DNA from: Microbacterium sp.
Lineage (GTDB): Bacteria > Actinomycetota > Actinomycetes > Actinomycetales > Microbacteriaceae
DNA: 44,456 nucleotides
Direction: 5' to 3'
Assembly: GCA_031177765.1 (NCBI GenBank)
Contig: JAPSKH010000007.1
Location: 1 to 44,456 of the forward strand
Part shown: in pieces, positions 1-7,843 of the stretch
How the letters are laid out: the number at the start of each line of letters is the position of its first letter
Position numbering within the stretch: the first letter of the stretch is position 1
Made by a program: the position numbers and the translations under genes
The notes under the pieces: generated by a model
Seen by the model: only the letters and a program-made list of their open reading frames with translations
The model's database searches: none
Told to the model about the DNA's origin: nothing

Positions 1-152
1 GTGTACGTGTTGAAGTCGCAGTACCCGCAGCGGACGGTGCAGAACGGCACGTGGAGATAGACGCCGAACGCGGCGGCCGGGTCGATCCGGACGGAGGGCG
101 GCAGCGAGCCGTCCGCGGGGACGGGCTCGCCCACCGGCAGTGCCGATCCCAT
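1..152 (-). CDS. hemW: HemW (radical SAM heme chaperone), 5' part only
   Basis: Only the first 50 codons lie in the window; the gene continues past base 1. Translated from the ATG at 152, the protein has a Pro-rich lead-in and then VYLHVPFCTVRCGYCDFNTY. This contains the radical SAM cluster motif CxxxCxxC (C-TVR-C-GY-C), with the following DFNTY typical of HemW/HemN-like proteins. HemW is known as a heme-binding chaperone that delivers heme to respiratory enzymes; it was formerly annotated as coproporphyrinogen III oxidase. The start lies 2 bp after the stop of the DUF1990 gene, so the two are probably co-translated, and lepA lies further upstream. The lepA–hemW pairing is common in bacteria and supports the call. 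Confidence 0.88.
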   Translation of the reverse strand, partial: MGSALPVGEPVPADGSLPPSVRIDPAAAFGVYLHVPFCTVRCGYCDFNTY

Positions 153-154
153 GA

Positions 155-811
155 CTAGGCCGGCGTGGTGTACAGCGGCGAGATCGCGCGCAGGTATCCG
201 GTGAACAGCTCCCGCCGGCGCCGGCGGGTGAGGGCCGGGATCAGCCGGTACAGCAGCGCCTGCGGCGCGTCGAAGGCGCGCACGGTGAACCACACCTCGT
301 CGTTGTCGTCACGCCAGTCGAGCATGAAGGACTCCTCGCCGCTGACGACCGAGTCCCCGACGGTGCCGAGGGCGAAGCCGACCCGCCGGGGCTCCTCGAC
401 CGCGAAGATGACACGCAGCCGCGCGTCGGCGCGGAGCCCTTTGACGCGACCGACCACGCGGATCGTCGTCCCGGGTCCCACGTACGGCGTGCCGTCGGCG
501 TCGTAGCGCAGATCCGCCTCGGACCGGCTGGGCGCGATGGGCGTACCGGCCGCATCGAAGCTCACGCCCGTGTACATCGGGCCCGGAGCCGGCTTGACAT
601 CGCTGACCTGCAGACCCGCCCCGCGCTGAGCCGCCCACGACATCAGCGCCTCGCCGGCGCTGCGGAAGCGGGCCTCGCCGCTGCCGATGCGCCACGACTC
701 CTCGGCCGGGATGCTGCGCTCCGGCGGGTACTGCATCAGGTCGGGCGCCTGCGTCGCCCCGACGGCGGCGTAGTCGACGGTCTCATCGTCACGGAAGGTT
801 CCTCGACGCAT
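155..811 (-). CDS. DUF1990 family protein
   Basis: This 218-residue protein resembles the DUF1990 family, whose members are soluble and of unknown biochemical function. Visible features are an N-terminal stretch with Tyr/Pro-rich segments, a central GPGTTIRVVGRVKG strand pattern, and a C-terminal EESFMLDWRDDNDEVWFTVRAF block followed by a basic helix (LTRRRRRELFTGYL). It lies between lepA and hemW, 9 bp after the lepA stop and 2 bp before hemW. A TAGGCT hexamer at 818–823 (minus strand), 6 nt before the ATG, overlaps the lepA stop codon, so the gene may have its own leaderless promoter as well as lepA read-through. The family call comes from pattern memory; no function is inferred. Confidence 0.75.
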   Translation of the reverse strand: MRRGTFRDDETVDYAAVGATQAPDLMQYPPERSIPAEESWRIGSGEARFRSAGEALMSWAAQRGAGLQVSDVKPAPGPMYTGVSFDAAGTPIAPSRSEADLRYDADGTPYVGPGTTIRVVGRVKGLRADARLRVIFAVEEPRRVGFALGTVGDSVVSGEESFMLDWRDDNDEVWFTVRAFDAPQALLYRLIPALTRRRRRELFTGYLRAISPLYTTPA

Positions 812-817
812 GCCGAA

Positions 818-823
818 AGCCTA
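818..823 (-). promoter_or_regulatory. -10 hexamer TAGGCT before the DUF1990 gene
   Basis: TAGGCT lies 6 nt upstream of the ATG at 811, and its first three bases are the lepA TAG stop codon. The spacing fits a leaderless transcript. No convincing -35 is visible. Confidence 0.5.
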
Positions 824-2671
824 CTTGGCGCCCTTGCCCTCGACGTCTCCCGACAGCGCGGCGATGAAGGCCTCCTGGGGCACCTCGACCCGGCCCACCA
901 TCTTCATGCGCTTCTTGCCCTCCTTCTGCTTCTCGAGGAGCTTGCGCTTGCGTGTGATGTCACCGCCGTAGCACTTCGCGAGCACGTCCTTGCGCATCGC
1001 GCGGATGTTCTCGCGGGCGATGATCCGTGCGCCGATGGCCGCCTGGATGGGCACCTCGAACTGCTGGCGCGGGATGAGCTTGCGCAGACGCTCGGTCATC
1101 ATCGTCCCGTAGGCGTACGCCTTCTCACGGTGGACGATCGAGCTGAACGCGTCGACCTTGTCGCCCTGGAGCAGGATGTCGACCTTCACCAGGTCGGCGG
1201 TCTGCGAGCCGGCGGGCTCGTAGTCCAGGCTCGCATAGCCCTGCGTGCGCGACTTGAGATGATCGAAGAAGTCGAACACGATCTCACCGAGCGGCATGTT
1301 GTAGCGGAGCTCGACGCGGTCCTCGCTCAGGTAGTCCATTCCCAGGAGCGTGCCGCGGCGCCCCTGGCACAGCTCCATGACCGTGCCGACGTAGTCCTTC
1401 GGCAGCAGGATGCCGACCTTGACGACCGGTTCGGACACCTCCGCGACGCGGCCATCGGGATACTCGCTGGGGTTGGTGACCGTCACCGTCTCGCCGGTGT
1501 CGGTGGTGACCTCGTAGGTCACCGACGGAGCGGTCGTGATGAGGTCCAGGCCGAACTCCCGCGAGAGGCGCTCGGTGATGATCTCGAGGTGCAGCAGCCC
1601 CAGGAACCCGCAGCGGAAGCCGAAGCCCAGAGCGACCGAGGTCTCGGGCTCGTACTGGAGAGAGGCATCCGACAGCTTCAGCTTGTCCAGCGCCTCGCGC
1701 AGCTCGGCGTAGTCGCTGCCGTCGATGGGGTAGATCCCCGAGAAGACCATGGGCTTCGGATCGGTGTAGCCCGGAAGCGCCTCGGAGGCAGGCTTGCGCT
1801 GGTTCGTGATCGTGTCGCCGACCTTCGACTGCCGCACGTCCTTCACCCCGGTGATGAGGTAGCCGACCTCTCCGACGCCCAGTCCCCTCGTCGGGACCGG
1901 CTCGGGGCTGGAGACGCCGATCTCGAGCAGGTCGTGGGTGGCCCTCGTCGACATCATCTGGATGCGCTCGCGCGGCTCCAGCTTGCCGTCGACCATCCGG
2001 ACGTACGTCACGACGCCGCGGTACGAGTCGTACACCGAGTCGAAGATCATCGCGCGCGCCGGCGCGTTCGCGTCGCCCTGGGGCGCCGGGATCTGCTCGA
2101 CGATGCGGTCGAGCAGGGTCTCCACGCCCATTCCGGTCTTTCCGCTCACCCGCAGCACGTCGTCGGGGTCGCCGCCGATGAGACCTGCGAGCTCGGCCGC
2201 GAACTTCTCGGGATCGGCCGCGGGCAGGTCGATCTTGTTGAGCACCGGGATGATGTGCAGATCGTTCTCGAGAGCGAGGTAGAGGTTCGCCAGCGTCTGG
2301 GCCTCGATCCCCTGCGCCGCGTCGACGAGCAGGATCGCCCCCTCGCACGCGGCCAGCGAGCGGCTGACCTCGTAGGTGAAGTCGACGTGGCCCGGCGTGT
2401 CGATCATGTTCAGCGCGAACGTGCCGTCGGCGGTCGACCAGGGCATCCGCACGGCCTGCGACTTGATGGTGATGCCGCGCTCGCGCTCGATGTCCATGCG
2501 GTCGAGGTACTGCGCGCGCATGTCGCGGTCGGCGACCACGCCGGTGATCTGCAGCATCCGATCGGCCAGCGTCGACTTGCCGTGGTCGATGTGGGCGATG
2601 ATGCAGAAGTTGCGGATCAGCTCGGGAGGGGTCGCAGACGGCTCGAGAGGCTTCAGGGCGCGCGGTGACAT
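821..2671 (-). CDS. lepA: Elongation factor 4 (LepA) GTPase
   Basis: This 616-residue translational GTPase is close to the usual LepA length of about 600. GTPase motifs are clear: AHIDHGKST (G1), [11 protein letters not shown] (switch I/G2), DTPGHVDF (G3) and NKIDLP (G4). LepA-specific blocks follow, including [20 protein letters not shown] and a basic C-terminus ([20 protein letters not shown]) that contacts the ribosome. LepA binds the 70S ribosome and acts in back-translocation or in initiation and assembly, mainly under ionic stress. A TAGAAT hexamer lies 9 nt upstream of the ATG. The gene is divergent from the hydrolase at 2740 and leads the lepA–DUF1990–hemW run. Confidence 0.98.
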   Translation of the reverse strand: MSPRALKPLEPSATPPELIRNFCIIAHIDHGKSTLADRMLQITGVVADRDMRAQYLDRMDIERERGITIKSQAVRMPWSTADGTFALNMIDTPGHVDFTYEVSRSLAACEGAILLVDAAQGIEAQTLANLYLALENDLHIIPVLNKIDLPAADPEKFAAELAGLIGGDPDDVLRVSGKTGMGVETLLDRIVEQIPAPQGDANAPARAMIFDSVYDSYRGVVTYVRMVDGKLEPRERIQMMSTRATHDLLEIGVSSPEPVPTRGLGVGEVGYLITGVKDVRQSKVGDTITNQRKPASEALPGYTDPKPMVFSGIYPIDGSDYAELREALDKLKLSDASLQYEPETSVALGFGFRCGFLGLLHLEIITERLSREFGLDLITTAPSVTYEVTTDTGETVTVTNPSEYPDGRVAEVSEPVVKVGILLPKDYVGTVMELCQGRRGTLLGMDYLSEDRVELRYNMPLGEIVFDFFDHLKSRTQGYASLDYEPAGSQTADLVKVDILLQGDKVDAFSSIVHREKAYAYGTMMTERLRKLIPRQQFEVPIQAAIGARIIARENIRAMRKDVLAKCYGGDITRKRKLLEKQKEGKKRMKMVGRVEVPQEAFIAALSGDVEGKGAK

Positions 2672-2680
2672 GTTCAGACG

Positions 2681-2686
2681 ATTCTA
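2681..2686 (-). promoter_or_regulatory. -10 hexamer TAGAAT for lepA
   Basis: TAGAAT on the minus strand lies 9 nt before the lepA ATG, which predicts a leader of only a few nucleotides. It is divergent from the hexamer at 2728. Confidence 0.5.
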
Positions 2687-2727
2687 CGGGTCGGGGATGC
2701 CGCGGTTCACGCGTCGAGCGACCCCGA

Positions 2728-2733
2728 TAGCCT
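2728..2733 (+). promoter_or_regulatory. -10 hexamer TAGCCT for the hydrolase at 2740
   Basis: TAGCCT lies 6 nt before the ATG at 2740, as expected for a leaderless transcript. Confidence 0.5.
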
Positions 2734-2739
2734 GTCGGC

Positions 2740-3504
2740 ATGGTGGTCCAGGTCGTGCTCGTGCACGGCATCCGGACGTCCGCGACGATGTGGCGCACGC
2801 AGGTCGAGTACCTGCGTGCCCGCGGCAATCCGGTGACGGCGGTGGATCTGCCCGGTCACGGCACCCGCATGAGCGAGACGTTCACGCTCGAGGGCGCGTT
2901 CGCCACGATCGACGAGGCGGTGACGGATGCCGCCGCTCGCGGGCCCGTCCTGCTCGCCGGTCACTCGATGGGCGGCCTGCTGTCGATCGAGTACGTCGGC
3001 CGCGAGGATCCTCCGCCGGTGGCGGGGTTCATCGCCGCCGCGTGCACCGCCATCCCGCGCGGGATCGGCCTGGCCACGTACCGCCTGCTCGCGCGCGGAT
3101 TCGACTCGCTGCCCGACCGCGGCATGTGGCTCACCATGCAGATGCTCAGCCGCACCCTGCCGCCGGAGACGGTGCCGGACTTCGGCGCGGGCGGGTACGC
3201 GTTCGACACGCAGGATGCCGCGCTGCGGAGTCTGTCGGTGCTGGACCTGCTCGCGGCGCTGCAGCGCATCGATGTCCCGCTGTGGTTCATCAACGGCCAG
3301 TACGATCAGATGCGGGTCAACGAGCGGCTGTTCCAGCGGGTGGCGCGGCACGCAGAGCTCATCATCGTGCCGCGGACGACGCACCTGGTCACGGCGATGC
3401 GACCGGCGGTGTTCAACGCGCTGCTCAATCTCGCGATCACGACGATCGAGCAGGGCGCCCGAGTCGCCGTCTCCGTCGGGGCGCAGGAGCCGCGCGAGAC
3501 CTGA
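2740..3504 (+). CDS. Alpha/beta hydrolase
   Basis: This 254-residue soluble protein has the complete alpha/beta-hydrolase signature. [12 protein letters not shown] (residues 7–18) is the oxyanion-hole strand and loop, GHSMGG carries the nucleophile Ser76, INGQYD carries the probable acid Asp189, and PRTTHLV carries His215. The lid region is short, like small esterases or the MhpC/salicylate-esterase type. The substrate cannot be read from the sequence. The gene stands alone on the plus strand, divergent from lepA and upstream of rpsT. The ATG start is supported by TAGCCT 6 nt upstream. A hexamer that may serve rpsT overlaps its stop codon. Confidence 0.85.
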   Translation: MVVQVVLVHGIRTSATMWRTQVEYLRARGNPVTAVDLPGHGTRMSETFTLEGAFATIDEAVTDAAARGPVLLAGHSMGGLLSIEYVGREDPPPVAGFIAAACTAIPRGIGLATYRLLARGFDSLPDRGMWLTMQMLSRTLPPETVPDFGAGGYAFDTQDAALRSLSVLDLLAALQRIDVPLWFINGQYDQMRVNERLFQRVARHAELIIVPRTTHLVTAMRPAVFNALLNLAITTIEQGARVAVSVGAQEPRET

Positions 3505-3510
3505 TAGAAT
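3505..3510 (+). promoter_or_regulatory. Possible -10 hexamer TAGAAT for rpsT
   Basis: TGATAGAAT overlaps the hydrolase stop codon. If used, it gives rpsT a leader of about 100 nt, room for the autoregulatory leader known for S20 in other bacteria. No good -35 is visible. Confidence 0.35.
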
Positions 3511-3616
3511 CCTTGTTTGGCTTGCGTGTGGGTTCGCCCTCACGACCGCCGCGAGGCGCCCCTCTCTCGCCGAACGGCATCAATCCGATTCACTCCGAAC
3601 GAAAGAACGTCGACAC

Positions 3617-3877
3617 GTGGCGAACATCAAGTCGCAGATCAAGCGCAACAAGACCAACGAGAAGGCGCGCGAGCGCAACAAGGCCGTCAAGAGCGAGCTG
3701 AAGACCTTCGTGCGCCGCACGCGCGAGGCGATCGCGGCCGGCGACCGTGCCGCTGCCGAGAAGGCGCTGGCGACGGCGACCAAGAAGCTGGACAAGGCCG
3801 TCAGCAAGGGCGTCATCCACAAGAACCAGGCGGCGAACCGCAAGTCGGCCATCGCCAAGCAGGTCTCCGCGCTCTGA
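3617..3877 (+). CDS. rpsT: Ribosomal protein bS20
   Basis: This 86-residue very basic protein begins [20 protein letters not shown] from a GTG codon. It ends with [19 protein letters not shown], the conserved S20 C-terminal helix. Length and the all-helical Lys/Arg/Ala-rich composition are typical of S20, which binds 16S rRNA early in 30S assembly. The GTG at 3617 is chosen because it gives the canonical (M)ANIKSQ start; longer in-frame extensions upstream are low-complexity Arg/Ser shadows of the hydrolase. A strong intrinsic terminator begins about 20 bp after the stop. Confidence 0.98.
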   Translation: MANIKSQIKRNKTNEKARERNKAVKSELKTFVRRTREAIAAGDRAAAEKALATATKKLDKAVSKGVIHKNQAANRKSAIAKQVSAL

Positions 3878-3899
3878 GCCGGTTCCAGGCCGCAGTATT

Positions 3900-3938
3900 C
3901 GAAAGGTCCGCCCCGTCGGGGCGGGCCTTTCGCTTTTG
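3900..3938 (+). terminator. Rho-independent terminator after rpsT
   Basis: A 15-bp stem (3900–3914 with 3918–3932, one G·U pair) around a 3-nt loop is followed by CTTTTG. It ends the rpsT transcript. Confidence 0.9.
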
Positions 3939-3943
3939 CCACA

Positions 3944-4003
3944 GCGCTGCGCGCCTGCTCCGGAACTGCGCTTCGGTACGGCGCTGCGCGCCTGCTCAGG
4001 AAC
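3944..4003. repeat. Two direct copies of a 23-bp GC-rich repeat
   Basis: Bases 3944–3966 and 3981–4003 match at 22 of 23 positions (consensus GCGCTGCGCGCCTGCTC, then C/A, then GGAAC), with a 37-bp period. The second copy overlaps the holA stop codon. The function is unknown; it may be a dispersed intergenic repeat. Confidence 0.7.
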
Positions 4004-5033
4004 CATACGGCGCGCGCGTCGCGATCACGGTGATCATGCGCTCGAGCGCGAACACCGCATCCCGTGAGCCGCCCTTCACCTCGGCATCCGCTCGCGCCGC
4101 GGCCTGGATCGCCATGCCGAGGCTCGCCTCGTTCCAGCCCACCAGATCGCGACGCGCCCGGTCGACCTGCCAGTCCTTGAGCCCCAGTCGCGAGGCCAGC
4201 CGCGCCGCCGGCTCGCGGTTGCCCGCGACACGCGCCATCGTGCGCAGCTTGGACGCCACCGCCGCGACGAGCGGCACCGGGTCGGCGCCGGATGCGAGAG
4301 CGTGGCGGAGCGCGATGAGGGCGTCGCCGTAGCGGCCGGAGATCGCCGTGTCGGCGACGGTGAACGCCGAAGTCTCGACGCGTCCGCCGTAGTACCGCTC
4401 GACGACCTGTTCGGTGACGTCGCCGGGCACGTCGGCGATGAGCTGCTGGCAGGCGGCCGCCAGCTCGGTCACGTCATCCGCGAACGCCGAGACGAGCGCT
4501 CGCAGCGCGGCGGGCGCGATGCGCTTCCTGGCGTCCTGGAACTCTCCCGCGGCGAAGTCGAAACGGTCGGAGTCCCGCTTGATCGCCGGGCATGCGATCT
4601 CGACGCCGCCGCCGTCGCCGGCTCGGATCGCGTCCAGGAGCTTCTTGCCGCGCACGGTCGCCCCGGTGTGCCGCAGCACCACGGTGGCGCCGTCCTGCGG
4701 CGCCGACAGGTACGACAGCGCCTCGTTCAGGAACGCGTCGGAGCACTTCTCCACGCCGGTCACACGCACCAGACGGGGTTCGCCGAACAGAGACGGCGAC
4801 GTCACCGCCAGCAGGGAGCCGGCTGCGTAGTCGTCGGCGCGCAGATCCGAGATCTCGAGAGTCGGATCCTCGGCGCGCAGGTAGTCCCGCACACCCGCGA
4901 TCGCGCGTTCGGCGCAGACGTCCTCGGGCCCCGAGACGAGAACGATCGGCGCGGGCTGCGGCGCTCGCCACGACAGCTGCGGGATCGCGGACTTCGCGGC
5001 TTTCGCTGGTGCGCGGCGCGCGGTCGAGGCCAT
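3996..5033 (-). CDS. holA: DNA polymerase III delta subunit
   Basis: This 345-residue protein has the delta-subunit layout. An N-terminal PAPIVLVSGPEDVCAERAI block corresponds to the degenerate P-loop-like region. DLRADDYAAGSLLAVTSPSL and FGEPRLVRVTGVEK correspond to the clamp-binding (sliding-clamp opening) region. A helical collar with REPAARLASRLGLKDWQVDRA forms the C-terminus. HolA opens the beta clamp in the clamp-loader complex. In actinobacteria holA usually sits next to comEC and rpsT, as here. TAGGCT lies 6 nt before the ATG, so a leaderless transcript is likely despite the nearby comEC. The stop codon falls in the second copy of the 23-bp repeat. Confidence 0.93.
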   Translation of the reverse strand: MASTARRAPAKAAKSAIPQLSWRAPQPAPIVLVSGPEDVCAERAIAGVRDYLRAEDPTLEISDLRADDYAAGSLLAVTSPSLFGEPRLVRVTGVEKCSDAFLNEALSYLSAPQDGATVVLRHTGATVRGKKLLDAIRAGDGGGVEIACPAIKRDSDRFDFAAGEFQDARKRIAPAALRALVSAFADDVTELAAACQQLIADVPGDVTEQVVERYYGGRVETSAFTVADTAISGRYGDALIALRHALASGADPVPLVAAVASKLRTMARVAGNREPAARLASRLGLKDWQVDRARRDLVGWNEASLGMAIQAAARADAEVKGGSRDAVFALERMITVIATRAPYGS

Positions 5034-5039
5034 GGCTCC

Positions 5040-5045
5040 AGCCTA
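5040..5045 (-). promoter_or_regulatory. -10 hexamer TAGGCT for holA
   Basis: TAGGCT on the minus strand with a 6-nt spacer to the holA ATG is a leaderless arrangement. Confidence 0.5.
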
Positions 5046-5060
5046 CCGATGAGCACCGAC

Positions 5061-7493
5061 TCAGCCGCCTCGCTCCCGCCACACCGACACCGCCCCGCGG
5101 GATTCCCAGACCGCGATGACGCCGTCCTGGTCGGTCCGCGCGACACGCGCCCCTCCCCCGCTGAGGACGGCGAGGATCTCGGCGCGCGGATGCCCGTAGT
5201 CGTTGTCGGCACCGACCGTCACCATCGCCAGCGCGGGATCGGACGCGTCGTAGAGGGCCGCATCCTGGTCTGCGCTGCCGTGGTGGGCGACCTTCACGAT
5301 CGCGTACGGCGGAGCGAGCCCGCCGGAGGTCCGCACCGCACGCTGAGGGTCGGCGGACAGGTCGCCGAGCAGGAGCGTGGGCGGAATGCCGCCGCCGCGG
5401 ACGTCGAGCACGACGCTGGCGTCGTTCCCCGGCACGGATCCGGAACGGGCCGGGTCCGGCCACAGCACCCGCCACCGTGCCCGGTCGAGGGAGCCGCTCA
5501 TGCCCGCGCTCGCCGCCGCCAGACGTGCGCCTCCCTCTGCCAGATCGCGCAGGATGTCCGCGCCGTCGCTGTCGGGTGGCCCGTGCAGCACCGTGCCCAC
5601 ACGTCCCACGACGGCCGGGGCCCCGCCGGCGTGGTCGGCATCGAAGTGGGTGAGCACGAGCAGATCCACGCGGTCCACGCCGGCGCGCGTCAGGCACGAG
5701 GTCAGCGCGTCGGGCGAGGGCCCCGTGTCGACCAGCGCCAGCGCCTCACCCGACCGCAGCAGCACGGCGTCGCCCTGGCCGACGTCGCACGCGAGCACCG
5801 CCCATGAGGCCGGCAGCGTCCAGCGGCCCGCGATCGTCGACAGCGCGCCGCCGCCCAACGCCGTGCCGGCGACGCCGGCCACCAGCACACCGCAGAGCAC
5901 GCGCAGTGCGCGCGTGCGCCGCCCCCGCCCCCGCGGCCCGACGAGGACCACCGCGACGGCCCCGCCGACGAGCGCGAGAAGAGCCGCACCGATCATCCCC
6001 TCCCACCACGGCAGCGTGTCCGCGGGCAGCGCCGACACCGTGCCGGCTGTGGCAGCGATCCACGATGCGGGCAGCCACGCCAGTGCCGCCAGGCCGTCCT
6101 GCAGCCACGGCAGTGGCGCAGTCAGGCACGCCGCAAGTCCCAGCACCGTCGCGACGGGGGCTGCGGGACCGGCGAGGAGGTTCGCGACGACGCCGTAGAG
6201 CGGGACCTGGGGCGAGATGAGGATGAGCAGCGGCCCGCAGGCCAGCTGAGCCGCAAGCGGCACCGACAGCGCGAGAGCCAGGGCGCGCGGCATCCATCGC
6301 CCCAGTCCGTCCGCCAGCGGACGAGCGAGCAGAAGCAGGGATGCGGTGGCCACCGCCGACAGCGCGAACCCCAGGGATGCGGCGAGCCAGGGGTCCGCGA
6401 TCAGCAGCACCGCGACCGCGAGCGACAGCACCCCGATGCCGGCACCCGGTCGCCCCAGGAGCAGGGCCGTCATCGCCACGGCGGCCATCGTCGCCGCGCG
6501 CGCGACGCTCGGCTCGGGTGTGACGAGGACGACGAAGCCCGCGAGCGCCGCCAGGCCGCTGCCGATCCGCACGCGGCGCGGGGCGCCGAGCGCCGCGGCG
6601 AGTCCGAAGGCGATGCCGACGACGAGCGCGCAATTGGCGCCCGACACGGCGGTCAGATGCGACAGCGACGACTGCTTCATCGCGGCATCGAGCGCGGGTT
6701 CCACCGCCGCCGTGTCGCCCACGGCGAGGCCCGGCACGAGTCCCGCACCCTGACCCGGGAGACCGTCGACGGCGCGCACGAGACCTCGCCGCAGGTCGGC
6801 CGTCACGGCGGTGACGCCCTCCGGGCCGCGGATGATCTCCACGCCTCGCCCCGCCCACACCACGAGCACGGCTCGTTCACCTGGGTAGGCGGAGGACAGG
6901 GTTCCCCGCGCCCACAGCTCCGCGCCCACGTCGAGGCGCTGCAGCCGGTCCACCTCCGCGGGGTCGACGCGCACGACGACGTCGACGGCGACGGCGTGCG
7001 AGCGGGCGCCGGCGGCGATCGTCGATGCCGCGGCGTCGAAGCCCAGAGCGCCGTCGGGGCGCAGCTCGACCTTGCCCGTCACGTGCGCGCGGACCTCGAC
7101 CGCACGGCCGCCCTCGAGTGCGAGCGAGGCGGCGTGCGCGCGCACCGGCTGCGCCAGCGCGACGTGCGATGCCACTGTCGCAGCCGCGGCGAGCGACAGC
7201 ACGACCACCGCCCCGGCCATTCCCGGCTTCCCCCAACACCCGACCTTCCGCGCGAACGCGCGGCAGCTTCTTCCCCACCGTGAACTCGATGCCTCCGGGT
7301 GTCCAGGCCGGCGGTGCTGGGCGGAGCGGGCGGCCGCCGCGCGCAGGAGGCCGGATATCGCCGCAGACCAGAGCCCGAGCGCGAGCCACGCCGCAGCGTT
7401 CGGGTGGAAGGTCGCGATGCCCGCTACAGCCCACGCCGCGCCGGCCACCGGAACGAGGCGCAGTGCGGCGGTTCGCAGTCTCCCGGATGCCAC
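5061..7493 (-). CDS. comEC: ComEC/Rec2 family DNA-uptake channel protein
   Basis: This is a polytopic membrane protein of about 810 residues. After N-terminal membrane segments comes a soluble OB-like region, then the competence domain (SHLTAVSGANCALVVGIAFG and several further TM helices). The C-terminus is a metallo-beta-lactamase-like domain with VGQGDAVLL, VDTGPSPDAL, and the metal motif THFDADHAGG. ComEC transports single-stranded DNA across the membrane. The reading frame is open to 7589, but the first 32 codons look non-protein-like. The GTG at 7493 is preferred because TACCGT lies 6 nt upstream, the same spacing as at other genes here. comEC is separated from comEA by the cassette at 7844–10771, whereas the two are usually adjacent. 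Confidence 0.92.
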   Translation of the reverse strand: MASGRLRTAALRLVPVAGAAWAVAGIATFHPNAAAWLALGLWSAAISGLLRAAAARSAQHRRPGHPEASSSRWGRSCRAFARKVGCWGKPGMAGAVVVLSLAAAATVASHVALAQPVRAHAASLALEGGRAVEVRAHVTGKVELRPDGALGFDAAASTIAAGARSHAVAVDVVVRVDPAEVDRLQRLDVGAELWARGTLSSAYPGERAVLVVWAGRGVEIIRGPEGVTAVTADLRRGLVRAVDGLPGQGAGLVPGLAVGDTAAVEPALDAAMKQSSLSHLTAVSGANCALVVGIAFGLAAALGAPRRVRIGSGLAALAGFVVLVTPEPSVARAATMAAVAMTALLLGRPGAGIGVLSLAVAVLLIADPWLAASLGFALSAVATASLLLLARPLADGLGRWMPRALALALSVPLAAQLACGPLLILISPQVPLYGVVANLLAGPAAPVATVLGLAACLTAPLPWLQDGLAALAWLPASWIAATAGTVSALPADTLPWWEGMIGAALLALVGGAVAVVLVGPRGRGRRTRALRVLCGVLVAGVAGTALGGGALSTIAGRWTLPASWAVLACDVGQGDAVLLRSGEALALVDTGPSPDALTSCLTRAGVDRVDLLVLTHFDADHAGGAPAVVGRVGTVLHGPPDSDGADILRDLAEGGARLAAASAGMSGSLDRARWRVLWPDPARSGSVPGNDASVVLDVRGGGIPPTLLLGDLSADPQRAVRTSGGLAPPYAIVKVAHHGSADQDAALYDASDPALAMVTVGADNDYGHPRAEILAVLSGGGARVARTDQDGVIAVWESRGAVSVWRERGG

Positions 7494-7499
7494 ACCCCG

Positions 7500-7505
7500 A
7501 CGGTA
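7500..7505 (-). promoter_or_regulatory. -10 hexamer TACCGT before the comEC GTG
   Basis: A TAnnnT hexamer lies 6 nt before the GTG at 7493. It was used to choose that start over ATG 7559 and GTG 7589. Confidence 0.4.
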
Positions 7506-7623
7506 GCGAGCACCCGGTGCGTCTCTGCTTCGAGGCCGACAGATCTGTGAGACACCCATCGCCCCAGCATGTTGGGGAGGAGAGGTCACGATCGCGACAG
7601 CATAAGGCTGGTCTGACGGTGCT

Positions 7624-7641
7624 CGTTAGACTAGTCTAACG
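7624..7641. promoter_or_regulatory. 18-bp perfect palindrome, candidate operator
   Basis: CGTTAGACTAGTCTAACG is its own reverse complement and is AT-rich within GC-rich DNA. Its core TTAGACTAGTCTAA (7626–7639) matches the near-dyad TTGGACACGTCTAA at 10830–10843 in 11 of 12 arm positions. An XRE- or TetR-type operator is plausible; a recombination scar is the alternative. Confidence 0.6.
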
Positions 7642-7644
7642 ATG

Positions 7645-7688
7645 CCGAACGGTGCGGCCGGTCGGGGGGCCACGGCCGCGCCGTTCGG
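7645..7688. repeat. 15-bp inverted repeat beside the palindrome
   Basis: CCGAACGGTGCGGCC (7645–7659) pairs with GGCCGCGCCGTTCGG (7674–7688), with one G·U and a 14-nt loop. CCGCGCCGTTCGG recurs at 7764–7776. No T-run follows, so it is not a typical terminator. Confidence 0.65.
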
Positions 7689-7843
7689 ACAGTGGGGAGT
7701 CCGGGCGGCTGTCCTGGGCTCGACGCCGCCGGCGCTGGGGAGCCCTCTGCGGCGCGCCTGTCCGCCGCGCCGTTCGGCCTGCAATGCTGCGCGCGACGCG
7801 CCCTCGAACCGCACACGACTCCGCGCTCACGAAGCGCTGTGGG

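Larger units (their letters stand above)
7506..7843. other. Intergenic region between comEC and the cassette; no gene recognised
   Basis: About 340 bp without a convincing gene. It holds an 18-bp perfect palindrome (7624–7641), a 15-bp-stem inverted repeat (7645–7688) and a third copy of one repeat arm (CCGCGCCGTTCGG at 7764–7776). Short frames on both strands are Arg/Pro-rich and lack domain-like sequence. It may be the remnant of an insertion or of a lost gene. Confidence 0.6.

Noticed and set aside
1130..2668. 512-codon plus-strand frame opposite lepA, and similar long antisense frames opposite comEC, leuS, obgE, RNase E, GH65 and folC
   Set aside because: All are shadows of well-supported genes, with biased composition and no motifs.
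7494..7589. Longer comEC start at GTG 7589 or ATG 7559
   Set aside because: The extra residues are Arg-rich and not family-like, no ribosome-binding site is seen, and GTG 7493 has TACCGT at the leaderless spacing. It is not fully excluded.
7624..7641. Palindrome read as an operator overlapping the comEC promoter
   Set aside because: If comEC starts at 7493, the palindrome lies about 130 bp upstream of the start and does not overlap the -10. Direct control of comEC is therefore not claimed.
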